Assembly (NCBI GenBank): GCA_029881775.1
Contig: JAOULY010000021.1
Span: forward strand, 1 to 13,846
Length of the DNA: 13,846 nucleotides
DNA from: Gammaproteobacteria bacterium
GTDB taxonomy: Bacteria > Pseudomonadota > Gammaproteobacteria > UBA9214
Direction: 5' to 3'
In this document: positions 1 through 8,840 of the stretch, piece by piece
How positions within the stretch are numbered: the stretch's first letter is position 1
Layout: the number at the start of each line of letters is the position of its first letter
Translations under genes and position numbers: made by a program
The notes under the pieces: model-generated
What the model was told of the DNA's origin: nothing
Seen by the model: only the letters and a program-made list of their open reading frames with translations
The model's database searches: none

Positions 1-918
1 CTTGCTGATTATGTCTGCAAGCTGCTTTGCTGACTTCGGACCGATATCGAAAATCATGTCATCGTCCTCGACATCACCGGCGTCTTTCAGCACGGCCGGC
101 TCGTTTTCATCGAAATTCTTGCCGCAGACGACATCAATGGCAATCGGGATATTCGCGCCGCGTGCCTTCATCTTTTCAATCAGCGCCTGTGCCGTTGGCA
201 CCAGGTCATTCTCACACAGCGACTTGCCGACGTTCTTGCCGGTCGCCTTCAGGAATGTGTTGGCGATACCGCCGCCCACGACCAGCTGATCGACCTTCTC
301 GGAAAGTGCTTCCAGTACAGTCAGCTTGGTGGACACCTTCGAGCCGCCGACAATGGCCACCATCGGGCGTGCCGGGTTGGCCAGCGCCTTGGACAGTGCA
401 TCCAGCTCACCTGCCAGCAACAAGCCGGCACAGGCGGTCGGCGCAAACTTGCCGGCACCGTGGGTGGATGCCTGCGCACGGTGTGCGGTACCGAATGCAT
501 CCATTACGAAAACATCACACAACGCAGCGTACTTTTTAGCCAGGCCTTCATCGTCCTTCTTTTCGCCGGCATTGAAACGCACGTTCTCGAACAGTACAAC
601 CTCACCATCACCGAGCTGTGGCGCATTGGTGAGATAGTCCTTGACCAGCTTGACCGGCTTGCCGAGCTTGGCCGACATGTCCTCGGCAATCGGCTGCATC
701 GAGTTTTCCTCGTCCGGCATACCTTCCTGCGGGCGTCCGCGGTGTGACATCACCATTACCCTGGCGCCGGCTTTCATGCAGTGTTCGACGGTCGGCATGG
801 ACGCGGTAATACGCGCATCGGATGTTACCTTACCATCCTTGACCGGTACGTTTAGATCAGCGCGGATCAATACGCGCTTGCCGGCAAGATCAAGATCAGT
901 CAGCTTGATAAAAGACAT
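1..918 (-). CDS. pgk: Phosphoglycerate kinase (3' end missing, cut by left window edge)
   Basis: Cytoplasmic enzyme that interconverts 1,3-bisphosphoglycerate plus ADP and 3-phosphoglycerate plus ATP in glycolysis, gluconeogenesis or the Calvin cycle. I read 306 residues from ATG 918-916 to the edge with no stop; the family is about 390 residues, so roughly the last fifth is outside. Visible: the N-terminal substrate motif RADLNVP (19-25), SHRGRP (58-63), ENVRF (111-115), the stretch DAFGTAHR (140-147) and the nucleotide-site motif GGSKVSTKL (191-199) with its two lysines. An AGGGAG ribosome-binding site lies 5 bases before the ATG. It follows gap on the same strand after 196 bp, a common proteobacterial order, but the gap is long enough for separate control. 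No unusual residue seen. Confidence 0.97.
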   Translation of the reverse strand, partial: MSFIKLTDLDLAGKRVLIRADLNVPVKDGKVTSDARITASMPTVEHCMKAGARVMVMSHRGRPQEGMPDEENSMQPIAEDMSAKLGKPVKLVKDYLTNAPQLGDGEVVLFENVRFNAGEKKDDEGLAKKYAALCDVFVMDAFGTAHRAQASTHGAGKFAPTACAGLLLAGELDALSKALANPARPMVAIVGGSKVSTKLTVLEALSEKVDQLVVGGGIANTFLKATGKNVGKSLCENDLVPTAQALIEKMKARGANIPIAIDVVCGKNFDENEPAVLKDAGDVEDDDMIFDIGPKSAKQLADIISK

Positions 919-949
919 GGGTGCTCCCTATTCAAAACTTTCAACCACC

Positions 950-983
950 TCGCGCAAAGCCGCGAAGTCGCAAAGTAAATCTT
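950..983 (+). repeat. Dispersed CGCAAAG-type repeat, copy R0 (diverged)
   Basis: This stretch in the gap-pgk spacer starts TCGCGCAAAGCCGCGAAG and continues with CGCAAAG and ATCTT. It matches, with two substitutions and an indel region, the copies at 8811-8840 (same orientation) and at 9110-9139 and 9221-9250 (inverted). Internally it is built of near-repeats of CGCAAAG/CGCGAAG with an 8-9 base period. The rest of the 196-bp spacer holds a short hairpin at 1053-1067 (CATGCT/AGCATG, 3-base loop) and no clear promoter. Repeats of this wording are, from memory, widespread in bacterial genomes; their function is not established. Confidence 0.75.
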
Positions 984-1114
984 CAAACAAATCTATCCGG
1001 ACAAGCAGTAAAACATTCGGCAACGGATCGAAGGCGCCCGACTGATGCAGATCATGCTTTCAGCATGCAGGCACAGACAGGCGCCACGACCGTTATCCGG
1101 AATGAATACGCCCG

Positions 1115-2113
1115 TCAGGCAACGTGCTCCACCATGCGCAGCATGTTGCAGGTATAACCGTACTCGTTGTCATACCAGGACACGACCTTGATGAAGGTGC
1201 CGTCCAGTGCAATACCGGCGCCCGCATCGAAGATCGACGGTGTGGTACGGCCACGGAAGTCGGTTGATACAACCATGTCTTCGGTGTAGCCCAGCACGCC
1301 GGCAAGATCACCGGACTCTGATGCAGCCTTCATGGCGGCACAGATGTCATTGTAGGCGGCATCGTTATTCAGTTCGCAGGTCAGGTCGACCACGGACACG
1401 TCTGAAGTCGGCACACGGAAAGCCATACCGGTCAGTTTGCCGTTCAGTTCAGGCAGTACCACGCCCACAGCCTTGGCTGCACCGGTGGATGACGGGATGA
1501 TGTTCTCGAGAATGCCGCGACCACCGCGCCAATCCTTGGCGGACGGGCCGTCAACGGTCTTCTGCGTGGCAGTGGCTGCATGCACCGTAGTCATCAGGCC
1601 GCGCTTGATACCCCACTTGTCGTTCAATACCTTGGCAACCGGTGCCAGGCAGTTGGTGGTGCAGGACGCGGCGGAAATAATCGCCTGGCCGTCATAGGTT
1701 TTGTGGTTCACGCCGTAAACGAACATCGGCGTGCCGTCCTTGGACGGTGCACTCTGCACAACCTTCCTGGCACCGGCGGCAATATGCTTCTGGCAGGTCT
1801 CTTCGGTCAGGAAGAAACCGGTGCACTCGATGACCAGGTCGGCACCGACGTCGCCCCACTTCAGGTCAGACGGATCGCGCTCTGCAGTCAGGCGGATCTT
1901 TTTACCGTTAACAACCATGTTGCTACCATCGACGGAGATATCACCATCGAAATTGCCGTGTACAGAATCGTACTGCAGCATGTATGCAAGGTAATCAGCG
2001 TCCAGCAGATCATTGATGCCAACCACTTCAATGTTCGGGAAGTCCTTGCTGATGGCACGGAACGCCATGCGGCCGATACGACCAAAGCCATTAATACCGA
2101 CTTTAATAGTCAT
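1115..2113 (-). CDS. gap: Type I glyceraldehyde-3-phosphate dehydrogenase
   Basis: Phosphorylating dehydrogenase that interconverts glyceraldehyde-3-phosphate and 1,3-bisphosphoglycerate in the cytoplasm. The 332 residues are full family length. Visible: the Rossmann motif GINGFGRIGR (6-15); the acidic residue D35 at the end of strand 2, which favours NAD over NADP; the catalytic loop SAASCTTNC with Cys151; His178 in TTVHAAT; the phosphate-site segment KDWRGGR (193-199); and the C-terminal WYDNEYGY (313-320). ATG 2113-2111 has an AGGAG site (2121-2125) at 7 bases. The motif pattern fits a glycolytic Gap better than erythrose-4-phosphate dehydrogenase (Epd), which is similar in sequence and also found next to pgk; Gap is favoured but Epd activity cannot be fully excluded. 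It lies 65 bp downstream of tkt with a hairpin between them. Confidence 0.95.
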   Translation of the reverse strand: MTIKVGINGFGRIGRMAFRAISKDFPNIEVVGINDLLDADYLAYMLQYDSVHGNFDGDISVDGSNMVVNGKKIRLTAERDPSDLKWGDVGADLVIECTGFFLTEETCQKHIAAGARKVVQSAPSKDGTPMFVYGVNHKTYDGQAIISAASCTTNCLAPVAKVLNDKWGIKRGLMTTVHAATATQKTVDGPSAKDWRGGRGILENIIPSSTGAAKAVGVVLPELNGKLTGMAFRVPTSDVSVVDLTCELNNDAAYNDICAAMKAASESGDLAGVLGYTEDMVVSTDFRGRTTPSIFDAGAGIALDGTFIKVVSWYDNEYGYTCNMLRMVEHVA

Positions 2114-2151
2114 GCTATTTCTCCTGATTATTAAATGAATAGATAAAATAC

Positions 2152-2171
2152 TGCCGCCCCGAGGGGCGGCA
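2152..2171 (-). terminator. GC-rich hairpin between tkt and gap, likely intrinsic terminator or attenuator
   Basis: On the minus strand, 7 bases after the tkt stop, an 8-bp perfect stem (TGCCGCCC/GGGCGGCA) closes a 4-base loop and is followed by GTATTTTATC. The T tract is broken, so termination is probably partial. This would lower gap and pgk expression relative to tkt, or protect the 3' end of the tkt message. A run of T also precedes the stem on this strand. Confidence 0.6.
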
Positions 2172-2178
2172 AAAACAG

Positions 2179-4167
2179 TTACAGGACGCTGTTGACCGCC
2201 TTGACCACGTTATCAACAGTGAAACCGAAGTACTCGAACAGGTCCTTGTCCGGCGCAGATTCGCCAAAGCGGTCGATACCAACCACTGCACCGTTCAGGC
2301 CGACGTACTTGTACCAGCCCTGGGTCACAGCTGCTTCAACAGCCACGCGTGCGGTAACGGCTGCCGGCAGAACCGACTCGCGGTAGGCATCGTCCTGCAT
2401 ATCAAAAACAGAAGTAGATGGCATGGAAACGATACGCACCTTCTTGCCGGATAACTTTTCGGCGGCGCCGGTAGCCAGTGCCACCTCGGAACCGGTCGCG
2501 ATTATGATGACATCCGGCGTACCGTCACAGTCCTGCAGGACATAACCGCCACGGGTGATGTCCTTGATCTGCGCATCGGTACGCGCCTGATGCGGCAGTG
2601 CCTGGCGCGAGAAGATCAGGCAACTCGGACCGTCCTTGCGCTCGATCGCCTGTTGCCAGGCAACGGCACTCTCGACCGTATCGCAGGGACGCCACACGTT
2701 CATGTTCGGAATCATGCGCAGCGTCGGTATCTGCTCGACGGCCTGATGGGTCGGGCCGTCCTCGCCCAGGCCGATGGAATCGTGCGAGTAGACGAAAATG
2801 CTCGGCACCTTCATCAGTGCGGCCATGCGCAAGGCATTGCGCGCGTACTCGGAGAACATCAGGAAGGTCGCGCCGAACGGGATAAGCCCGCCATGCAGTG
2901 CCAGGCCATTCATGATGGCGGACATACCGAACTCACGCACACCGTAATTGATGTAGTTGCTGTCAGGCGTATCGGCGCGCATCGGCTTGTAGCCGGTCCA
3001 CTCCGTGAGGTTGGAGCAGCCCAGGTCAGCGGAACCACCGAATATCTCCGGCAACAGCGGGGCATAACCCTCGATTGAGTTCAGTGACGCCTTGCGGGTG
3101 GCGATAGACTCGCCCTTTGCATTGACGCTGGCGATAAACCCGGCCGATTTCGCAGCCCAGTCTGCCGGCAATTCACCGGCCATGCGGCGCTCGTACTCGG
3201 CTGCCAGTTCCGGGTGGGCAGCCTTGTAGGCAGCGAATTTCTCGTTCCATGCACTCTCGGCGCTCGCGCCCTTGTCCCTGGCATTCCAGGCAGCGTAGAT
3301 GTCATCCGGAATAACAAACGGATCGTGCGTCCAGCCCAGTTCCTTGCGGGTCAGTACAATCTCGTCGTCTCCAAGCGGCGCACCGTGACAATCGTGCGTA
3401 CCCGCCTTGTTCGGCGAACCGTAACCGATAACAGTCTTGCAGCAGATCATGGTCGGCTTGTCAGCAACCGAACGCGCCTCATCGATTGCCTTCTGAATCG
3501 CAGCCGGATCATGCCCATCGACACCGGCAACGACGTGCCAGCCATAGGATTCGAAACGTTTCGGCGTATCATCGGTGAACCAGCCTTCAACGTGGCCATC
3601 GATGGAAATACCGTTGTCGTCCCAGAACGCAACCAGCTTGCCCAGACCCAGCGTACCGGCAAGCGAACAGGCTTCGTGGGAAATGCCTTCCATCAGGCAG
3701 CCGTCACCAAGGAATACCCAGGTGTTGTGATCTACGATCTCATGTCCGTCCCGGTTGAATTCAGCAGCCAGCGAACGTTCGGCAATCGCCATACCGACTG
3801 CATTGGTGATGCCCTGCCCCAGCGGACCGGTGGTGGTCTCGACACCCGGCGCATAACCGTACTCGGGATGACCCGGCGTCTTTGAATGTAACTGGCGGAA
3901 GTTTTTCAGGTCATCGATGCTGAGGTCGTATCCGGTGAGATGCAGCAACGAATAAATCAGCATCGAGCCATGGCCGTTGGAAAGGATAAAGCGGTCGCGA
4001 TCAGACCATTTCGGATTGGACGGGCTGTGCTTCAGGTTATCGTTCCATAACACCTCGGCGATATCCGCCATACCCATCGGTGCACCAGGATGTCCAGACT
4101 TCGCCTTCTGCACGGCGTCCATGCTGAGGGCGCGAATGGCGTTCGCAAGTTCTTTACGCTGGGCCAT
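2179..4167 (-). CDS. tkt: Transketolase
   Basis: Thiamine diphosphate enzyme that moves two-carbon ketol units between sugar phosphates in the non-oxidative pentose phosphate pathway and Calvin cycle. From ATG 4167 the protein is 662 residues, matching the family (E. coli TktA 663). Visible: the N-terminal ThDP domain with SGHPGAPMG (24-32) and the motif GDGCLMEG (154-161) through N185; the pyrimidine-binding domain with GVREFGM carrying the catalytic Glu412; and SHDSIGLGEDGPTHQ (461-475) with His474. A C-terminal domain follows. The open frame runs 67 codons further upstream, but AGGAG at 4174-4178 sits 6 bases before ATG 4167, and the alignment with known N-termini (MAQRKELANAIR) supports this start. 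An alternative ATG at 4212 would add 15 residues. Confidence 0.97.
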   Translation of the reverse strand: MAQRKELANAIRALSMDAVQKAKSGHPGAPMGMADIAEVLWNDNLKHSPSNPKWSDRDRFILSNGHGSMLIYSLLHLTGYDLSIDDLKNFRQLHSKTPGHPEYGYAPGVETTTGPLGQGITNAVGMAIAERSLAAEFNRDGHEIVDHNTWVFLGDGCLMEGISHEACSLAGTLGLGKLVAFWDDNGISIDGHVEGWFTDDTPKRFESYGWHVVAGVDGHDPAAIQKAIDEARSVADKPTMICCKTVIGYGSPNKAGTHDCHGAPLGDDEIVLTRKELGWTHDPFVIPDDIYAAWNARDKGASAESAWNEKFAAYKAAHPELAAEYERRMAGELPADWAAKSAGFIASVNAKGESIATRKASLNSIEGYAPLLPEIFGGSADLGCSNLTEWTGYKPMRADTPDSNYINYGVREFGMSAIMNGLALHGGLIPFGATFLMFSEYARNALRMAALMKVPSIFVYSHDSIGLGEDGPTHQAVEQIPTLRMIPNMNVWRPCDTVESAVAWQQAIERKDGPSCLIFSRQALPHQARTDAQIKDITRGGYVLQDCDGTPDVIIIATGSEVALATGAAEKLSGKKVRIVSMPSTSVFDMQDDAYRESVLPAAVTARVAVEAAVTQGWYKYVGLNGAVVGIDRFGESAPDKDLFEYFGFTVDNVVKAVNSVL

Positions 4168-4173
4168 GTAGTT

Positions 4174-4178
4174 CTCCT
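4174..4178 (-). promoter_or_regulatory. Ribosome-binding site that fixes the tkt start
   Basis: AGGAG on the minus strand, 6 bases before ATG 4167. It decides between this start and the in-frame upstream starts at 4212 and 4368, which have no comparable site next to them. Confidence 0.8.
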
Positions 4179-4279
4179 GTTCTGATTTTGAATTCTGTGC
4201 TGTCGTTGTCATCGCGATGACACCGGGAAATTCGTCCGGCAAACCAACAAGCCTGGCTGCCCGTCCCGGGTTCGGCGAC

Positions 4280-4313
4280 AAAAAAAGCCTCCCGTGCCGA
4301 TCCGCACCGAGGC
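4280..4313 (-). terminator. Intrinsic terminator in the tkt leader
   Basis: On the minus strand, GCCTC pairs with GAGGC at the base (4313-4309 with 4291-4287). An inner GTGC/GCAC stem lies beyond a small internal loop, and the structure is followed at once by seven T (4286-4280). This is a textbook rho-independent terminator pointing towards tkt, 113 bp before its start codon. It ends transcription from the thioredoxin-fold gene about 190 bp after that gene's stop, or it attenuates tkt. Confidence 0.8.
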
Positions 4314-4503
4314 AGTCATTGCGTTGTGTTCTTCGATCATGGCAACCGCAGGTGCCCCTGCAGCCCACCGACCATTGTCACCTTGATAAGGCGCGTTATT
4401 CTCTCTTAGTTTGTGGCGCACGGCAATAGCACGGGGCTACCCGGCCATGCGTCAGTCACTCAGGCGTTTATTGCGGTATAACAATAACTTATTGGCCCAC
4501 GAT

Positions 4504-5073
4504 TCAGGCGGTCTCAATCGATTCCCGCCACTTGATCGAGCAACCGATACTGGGAATCTGCTCAGCCGGTCCACGGCCCGTCTCCCCGATCAGACGCATC
4601 GCGTTGAACAGGTCGCGACGCGCATCCACGGCCGCCGGCTCCCGCCCGCTGGCGTCCAGCCGCCCCCGGTACTGGAGACCGAGATCAGCGTTGTAGCCGA
4701 AGAAATCCGGAGTACAAACAGCACCATAAGCGATGGCGACGGCCTGGCTTTCATCCAGCAGGTAGGGAAAGGGGAAATTGAATTCACGCGCCACTGCCTG
4801 CATGTTCTCGAAGCTGTCTTCCTCATATAAGGTTGGATCGTTGGACATGATGGCGACACTGTGCACGCCAAGATCACGCAGTTCACGCGTATCGCGGACC
4901 AGGCGGTCGCGAATAGCCTTCACAAACGGGCAGTGATTACAGATGAACATGACGAGCAAGCCATTGGGTCCACGGCAATCTGCCAGCGACCAGTTACGTC
5001 CGTCGACTCCGGGCAGGTTAAAGTCTGGTGCCGGGGTGTTGAATTCACAAACAGGTGTTTCGGTGCGAGCCAT
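4504..5073 (-). CDS. Peroxiredoxin-like thioredoxin-fold protein (PRX_like1-type)
   Basis: A 189-residue cytoplasmic protein of the AhpC/TSA-thioredoxin fold; no signal peptide or membrane segment is seen. Visible: the N-terminal segment PAPDFNLPGVDG (15-26) typical of AhpC/TSA folds; the active-site motif CNHCPFVK with Cys45 and Cys48 as a CxxC pair; the cis-proline region VCTPDFFGY (119-127) with Cys120; and the C-terminal PSIGCSIKW (174-182) with Cys178, a signature of this subfamily. Family members are expected to be thiol oxidoreductases or peroxidases, but no substrate is known to me, so no symbol is given. ATG 5073-5071 has GGAG at 6 bases. It diverges from metK across 114 bp. Neighbouring genes give no direct hint of its job. 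Confidence 0.88.
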   Translation of the reverse strand: MARTETPVCEFNTPAPDFNLPGVDGRNWSLADCRGPNGLLVMFICNHCPFVKAIRDRLVRDTRELRDLGVHSVAIMSNDPTLYEEDSFENMQAVAREFNFPFPYLLDESQAVAIAYGAVCTPDFFGYNADLGLQYRGRLDASGREPAAVDARRDLFNAMRLIGETGRGPAEQIPSIGCSIKWRESIETA

Positions 5074-5187
5074 TGCGATCTCCGTCCGGCCAGTGTGTCT
5101 GGCTACTTTAGGCGAGTGCGGTCAGGATGAAAATATCACTTATGTACTGTACACTTGACCGATTGTCTACCTCACAAACTAAATAAT

Positions 5188-6375
5188 ATGACCAAATTTC
5201 AAGTATTTACATCAGAATCCGTTTCCGAAGGGCATCCGGACAAGGTTGCCGACCAGATTTCCGATGCCGTTCTCGACGCCATCCTCGCCGACGACGCGCA
5301 TGCACGCGTGGCGGTCGAGACCATGGTCAAGACCGGCATGGTCATCATAGCCGGCGAGGTAACCACCAGCGCCTGGGTCGATCTCGAGGAAATCGTCCGT
5401 CAAACTGTGCGCGAAATCGGTTATGACAGTTCCGAAGTCGGCTTCGACTGGGCGTCCTGCGCCGTCTTGAACGCCATCGGCAAACAGTCGCCCGACATCG
5501 CCATGGGCGTTGACGAGACCGATGACCATGAACAGGGTGCCGGCGACCAGGGCCTGATGTTTGGTTATGCCAGCAACGAAACGGACGTGCTCATGCCCGC
5601 CCCGATCACCTATTCGCATCGCCTGGTCAAACGCCAGGCGGAAGTGCGCAAGAACGGCACACTGCCGTGGCTGCGCCCGGATGCCAAGAGCCAGCTCACG
5701 TTCCGTTACGAAAACAACCGGCCGGTCGGAATCGAAGCGGTCGTGCTGTCGACGCAACACGATCCCGATATCGAACTGAAAGCCATCCGCGAAGCCGTCA
5801 TGGACGAAATCATCAAGCCCGTGCTGCCCGCCGAGTGGCTGGACCAGTGTGCGCTGGAAAACATCCATATCAACCCGACCGGTCGCTTCGTGATCGGCGG
5901 TCCGGTGGGTGATTGCGGCCTGACCGGACGCAAGATTATCGTCGATACCTATGGCGGCATGGCCCGTCATGGCGGCGGCGCCTTCTCCGGCAAGGACCCG
6001 AGCAAGGTCGATCGCTCGGCCGCTTACGCGGCACGCTATGTTGCGAAAAACATCGTCGCGGCAGGACTGGCGGAGCGCTGCGAAATCCAGGTGTCCTATG
6101 CCATCGGCGTCGCCGAACCGACCTCCATCACCATCAATACCTTCGGCACCGGCAAGCTGGATGAAGCCCGGCTCGAGGAACTGGTACGCGAACACTTTGA
6201 CCTGCGCCCGCGCGGCCTGGTCAAGATGCTGGACCTGCTGAAACCGGGATACCTGCAAACAGCTGCCTATGGTCATTTTGGCCGCGAAGACAGTCACTTT
6301 ACCTGGGAGCAAACGGACAAGGCGGCCGCACTGCGCGATGCCGCCGGCCTGCAACAATCAGAACAAGCCGTCTGA
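5188..6375 (+). CDS. metK: S-adenosylmethionine synthetase
   Basis: Makes S-adenosylmethionine from methionine and ATP in the cytoplasm. From ATG 5188 it is 395 residues (E. coli 384). Visible: the N-terminal SESVSEGHPDKVADQISD (9-26) with the ATP-binding histidine; GAGDQGLMFGYA (117-128); and the glycine-rich phosphate loop GGGAFSGKDPSKVDRSAAY (262-280). The frame is open upstream to a TTG at 5155, but homologous N-termini (MTKFQVFTSESV) support 5188. No convincing ribosome-binding site precedes it (CACAAACTAAATAAT), so it may be translated weakly, from a short leader, or from the TTG. No SAM riboswitch was recognised in the 114-bp divergent spacer. It is followed after 23 bp by ahcY, which is the normal proteobacterial pairing. 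Confidence 0.97.
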   Translation: MTKFQVFTSESVSEGHPDKVADQISDAVLDAILADDAHARVAVETMVKTGMVIIAGEVTTSAWVDLEEIVRQTVREIGYDSSEVGFDWASCAVLNAIGKQSPDIAMGVDETDDHEQGAGDQGLMFGYASNETDVLMPAPITYSHRLVKRQAEVRKNGTLPWLRPDAKSQLTFRYENNRPVGIEAVVLSTQHDPDIELKAIREAVMDEIIKPVLPAEWLDQCALENIHINPTGRFVIGGPVGDCGLTGRKIIVDTYGGMARHGGGAFSGKDPSKVDRSAAYAARYVAKNIVAAGLAERCEIQVSYAIGVAEPTSITINTFGTGKLDEARLEELVREHFDLRPRGLVKMLDLLKPGYLQTAAYGHFGREDSHFTWEQTDKAAALRDAAGLQQSEQAV

Positions 6376-6398
6376 CAGACACGAGGATAAGGATAAGC

Positions 6399-7817
<1,419 letters not shown>

Positions 7818-7839
7818 CGAGGAACAGAAAACGGAAGAC

Positions 7840-7864
7840 CGCAGGAGAGCCTTGCAGGCACGAA
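7840..7864 (+). repeat. Decayed single REP-like sequence between ahcY and metF
   Basis: These 25 bases match the right arm of the REPIN at 11412-11436 at 21 positions, including the core GCCTTGCAGGC. They begin GCAGGAG where the intact unit reads GTAGGAG. The GTAG head that marks REP units is therefore mutated, and no inverted partner sits nearby, so it reads as an old orphan copy. Confidence 0.6.
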
Positions 7865-7866
7865 CA

Positions 7867-7908
7867 TCAATCACGTCATTCCCGCCAAGGCCGGAATGAC
7901 GTGATTGA
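7867..7908 (+). repeat. Perfect 16-bp inverted repeat upstream of metF
   Basis: The arms TCAATCACGTCATTCC (7867-7882) and its exact complement (7893-7908) flank a 10-base loop, giving a very stable hairpin. No T run follows on the plus strand (GAACTCTTTACG), so it is a poor intrinsic terminator. The wording CGTCATTCC-CG...GGAATGACG resembles small palindromic intergenic repeats common in proteobacteria. It could stabilise the ahcY 3' end or dampen readthrough into metF, whose ATG is 45 bases further on. Confidence 0.75.
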
Positions 7909-7953
7909 ACTCTTTACGCCATTACAGCATTTATCAGGCAATCAATTCGCACC

Positions 7954-8802
7954 ATGACATCCCCAGCACCGATATTCAGCTTCGAGTTCTTTCCGCCCAA
8001 GACCCTGGAAGGGAAAGAGAAATTACGTTCAACGCAGACAAAACTTGCCCGACTCAAGCCCCGCTTCTTTTCAGTAACGTTTGGCGCCGGCGGCTCAACC
8101 CGGGATCACACCTTTGAAACCGTAACCGCCATTCAACAGGCAACCGGCATTGAAACTGCACCGCACATCTCATGCATCTGTTCGACACGGGAAAACATCG
8201 CTGAGATGCTGGCGAACTACATCAGCAATGACATCAGGCATATCGTCGCATTGCGTGGTGATATGCCATCCGGCATGGTCGAGGCAGGCGAATTTCGCTA
8301 CGCCAATGAACTGGTTGAATTTATACGCGAGGAAACCGGCGATCATTTCCATATCGAGGTGGCCGCCTATCCGGAATATCACCCGCAGGCAAGCAGCCCT
8401 GACCGGGACCTGGCAAATTTCAAACGCAAGGTTGTTGCCGGCGCAAACAGCGCTATCACGCAATACTTCTATAACACCGACGCCTATTTCCATTTTGTAG
8501 AGCGTTGCGAAAAGGCGGGCATCGGCATCCCGATTGTGCCAGGCATCATGCCCATCACGAATTATCACCAACTGGCACGTTTCTCCGATGCCTGTGGCGC
8601 GGAGATTCCTCGCTGGATTCGCAAACGGCTGGCGGTCTACGGTGAAGACACCAACTCGATCCGTGCGTTCGGCGATGAGGTTGTCACCGGCCTGTGTGAA
8701 AAATTACTGGCGCAGGGCGCACCGGGACTGCACTTCTACACACTGAACCGCGCATCACCTTCAGTGGCGATCTGGAAAAACCTGGGTTTGTCGACGGAAT
8801 AA
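7954..8802 (+). CDS. metF: Methylenetetrahydrofolate reductase
   Basis: FAD enzyme that reduces 5,10-methylene-THF to 5-methyl-THF, the methyl donor for methionine synthesis; acts in the cytoplasm. The 282 residues are normal for bacterial MetF. Visible: FSFEFFPPK (8-16), whose Glu11 corresponds to the catalytic Glu28 of E. coli; SVTFGAGGSTRD (40-51); the flavin-site motif ALRGDMPSG (99-107) with Asp103; VAAYPEYHP; VAGANSAITQYFYN in the barrel; and HFYTLNRA near the C-terminus. ATG 7954 lacks a strong ribosome-binding site; a CAGGCA lies about 15 bases upstream. It sits 136 bp after ahcY, in a gap holding a REP remnant and a strong hairpin, so it may be only partly coupled to metK-ahcY. It continues the methyl cycle those genes begin. 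Confidence 0.95.
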   Translation: MTSPAPIFSFEFFPPKTLEGKEKLRSTQTKLARLKPRFFSVTFGAGGSTRDHTFETVTAIQQATGIETAPHISCICSTRENIAEMLANYISNDIRHIVALRGDMPSGMVEAGEFRYANELVEFIREETGDHFHIEVAAYPEYHPQASSPDRDLANFKRKVVAGANSAITQYFYNTDAYFHFVERCEKAGIGIPIVPGIMPITNYHQLARFSDACGAEIPRWIRKRLAVYGEDTNSIRAFGDEVVTGLCEKLLAQGAPGLHFYTLNRASPSVAIWKNLGLSTE

Positions 8803-8810
8803 AACCTGTA

Positions 8811-8840
8811 TCGCGCAAAGTCGCGAAGGCGCAAAGAAAG
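8811..8840 (+). repeat. Dispersed CGCAAAG-type repeat, copy R1
   Basis: Begins TCGCGCAAAGTCGCGAAG nine bases after the metF stop. It is the exact 30-base reverse complement of R2 (9110-9139) and R3 (9221-9250), and the same family as R0 at 950. Together with R2 it flanks 269 bp, like terminal inverted repeats, although no target-site duplication is visible. Confidence 0.9.

Larger units (their letters stand above)
4168..4503 (-). other. 336-bp tkt leader/intergenic region
   Basis: Non-coding stretch between the thioredoxin-fold gene and tkt, both on the minus strand. In minus-strand order it holds: a 13-bp palindrome CAATAAGTTATTG (4494-4482); an 8-bp hairpin with tetraloop at 4364-4345 (stem GCTGCAGG/CCTGCGGT, two G-T pairs); a strong intrinsic terminator at 4313-4280; then about 110 bases to the tkt start. 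A 12-codon frame at 4375-4337 (ATG preceded at 5 bases by AAGG) overlaps the hairpin, and its stop TGA overlaps an ATG at 4340. That ATG opens a 44-codon frame running through the terminator to 4209. I could not match this leader to any riboswitch class I know. It is either the 3' end of the upstream transcript or a real attenuator. Confidence 0.5.

Noticed and set aside
4213..4368. N-terminal extension of transketolase to 729 residues
   Set aside because: The extension is unlike any transketolase start, crosses the intrinsic terminator, and the AGGAG before ATG 4167 gives a normal 662-residue protein.
5155..5185. Possible promoter for metK: TTGACC with TAAATA
   Set aside because: Spacing is 19 bases and transcription would start at or after the metK ATG, so it cannot serve the annotated start.
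5074..5187. SAM or SAH riboswitch before metK or ahcY
   Set aside because: No class-specific core motif or pairing pattern was found. The metK spacer is short and the metK-ahcY gap is only 23 bases.
5212..6357. 381-codon frame opposite metK
   Set aside because: Antisense shadow of a clear metK gene caused by codon bias; its translation has no family resemblance.
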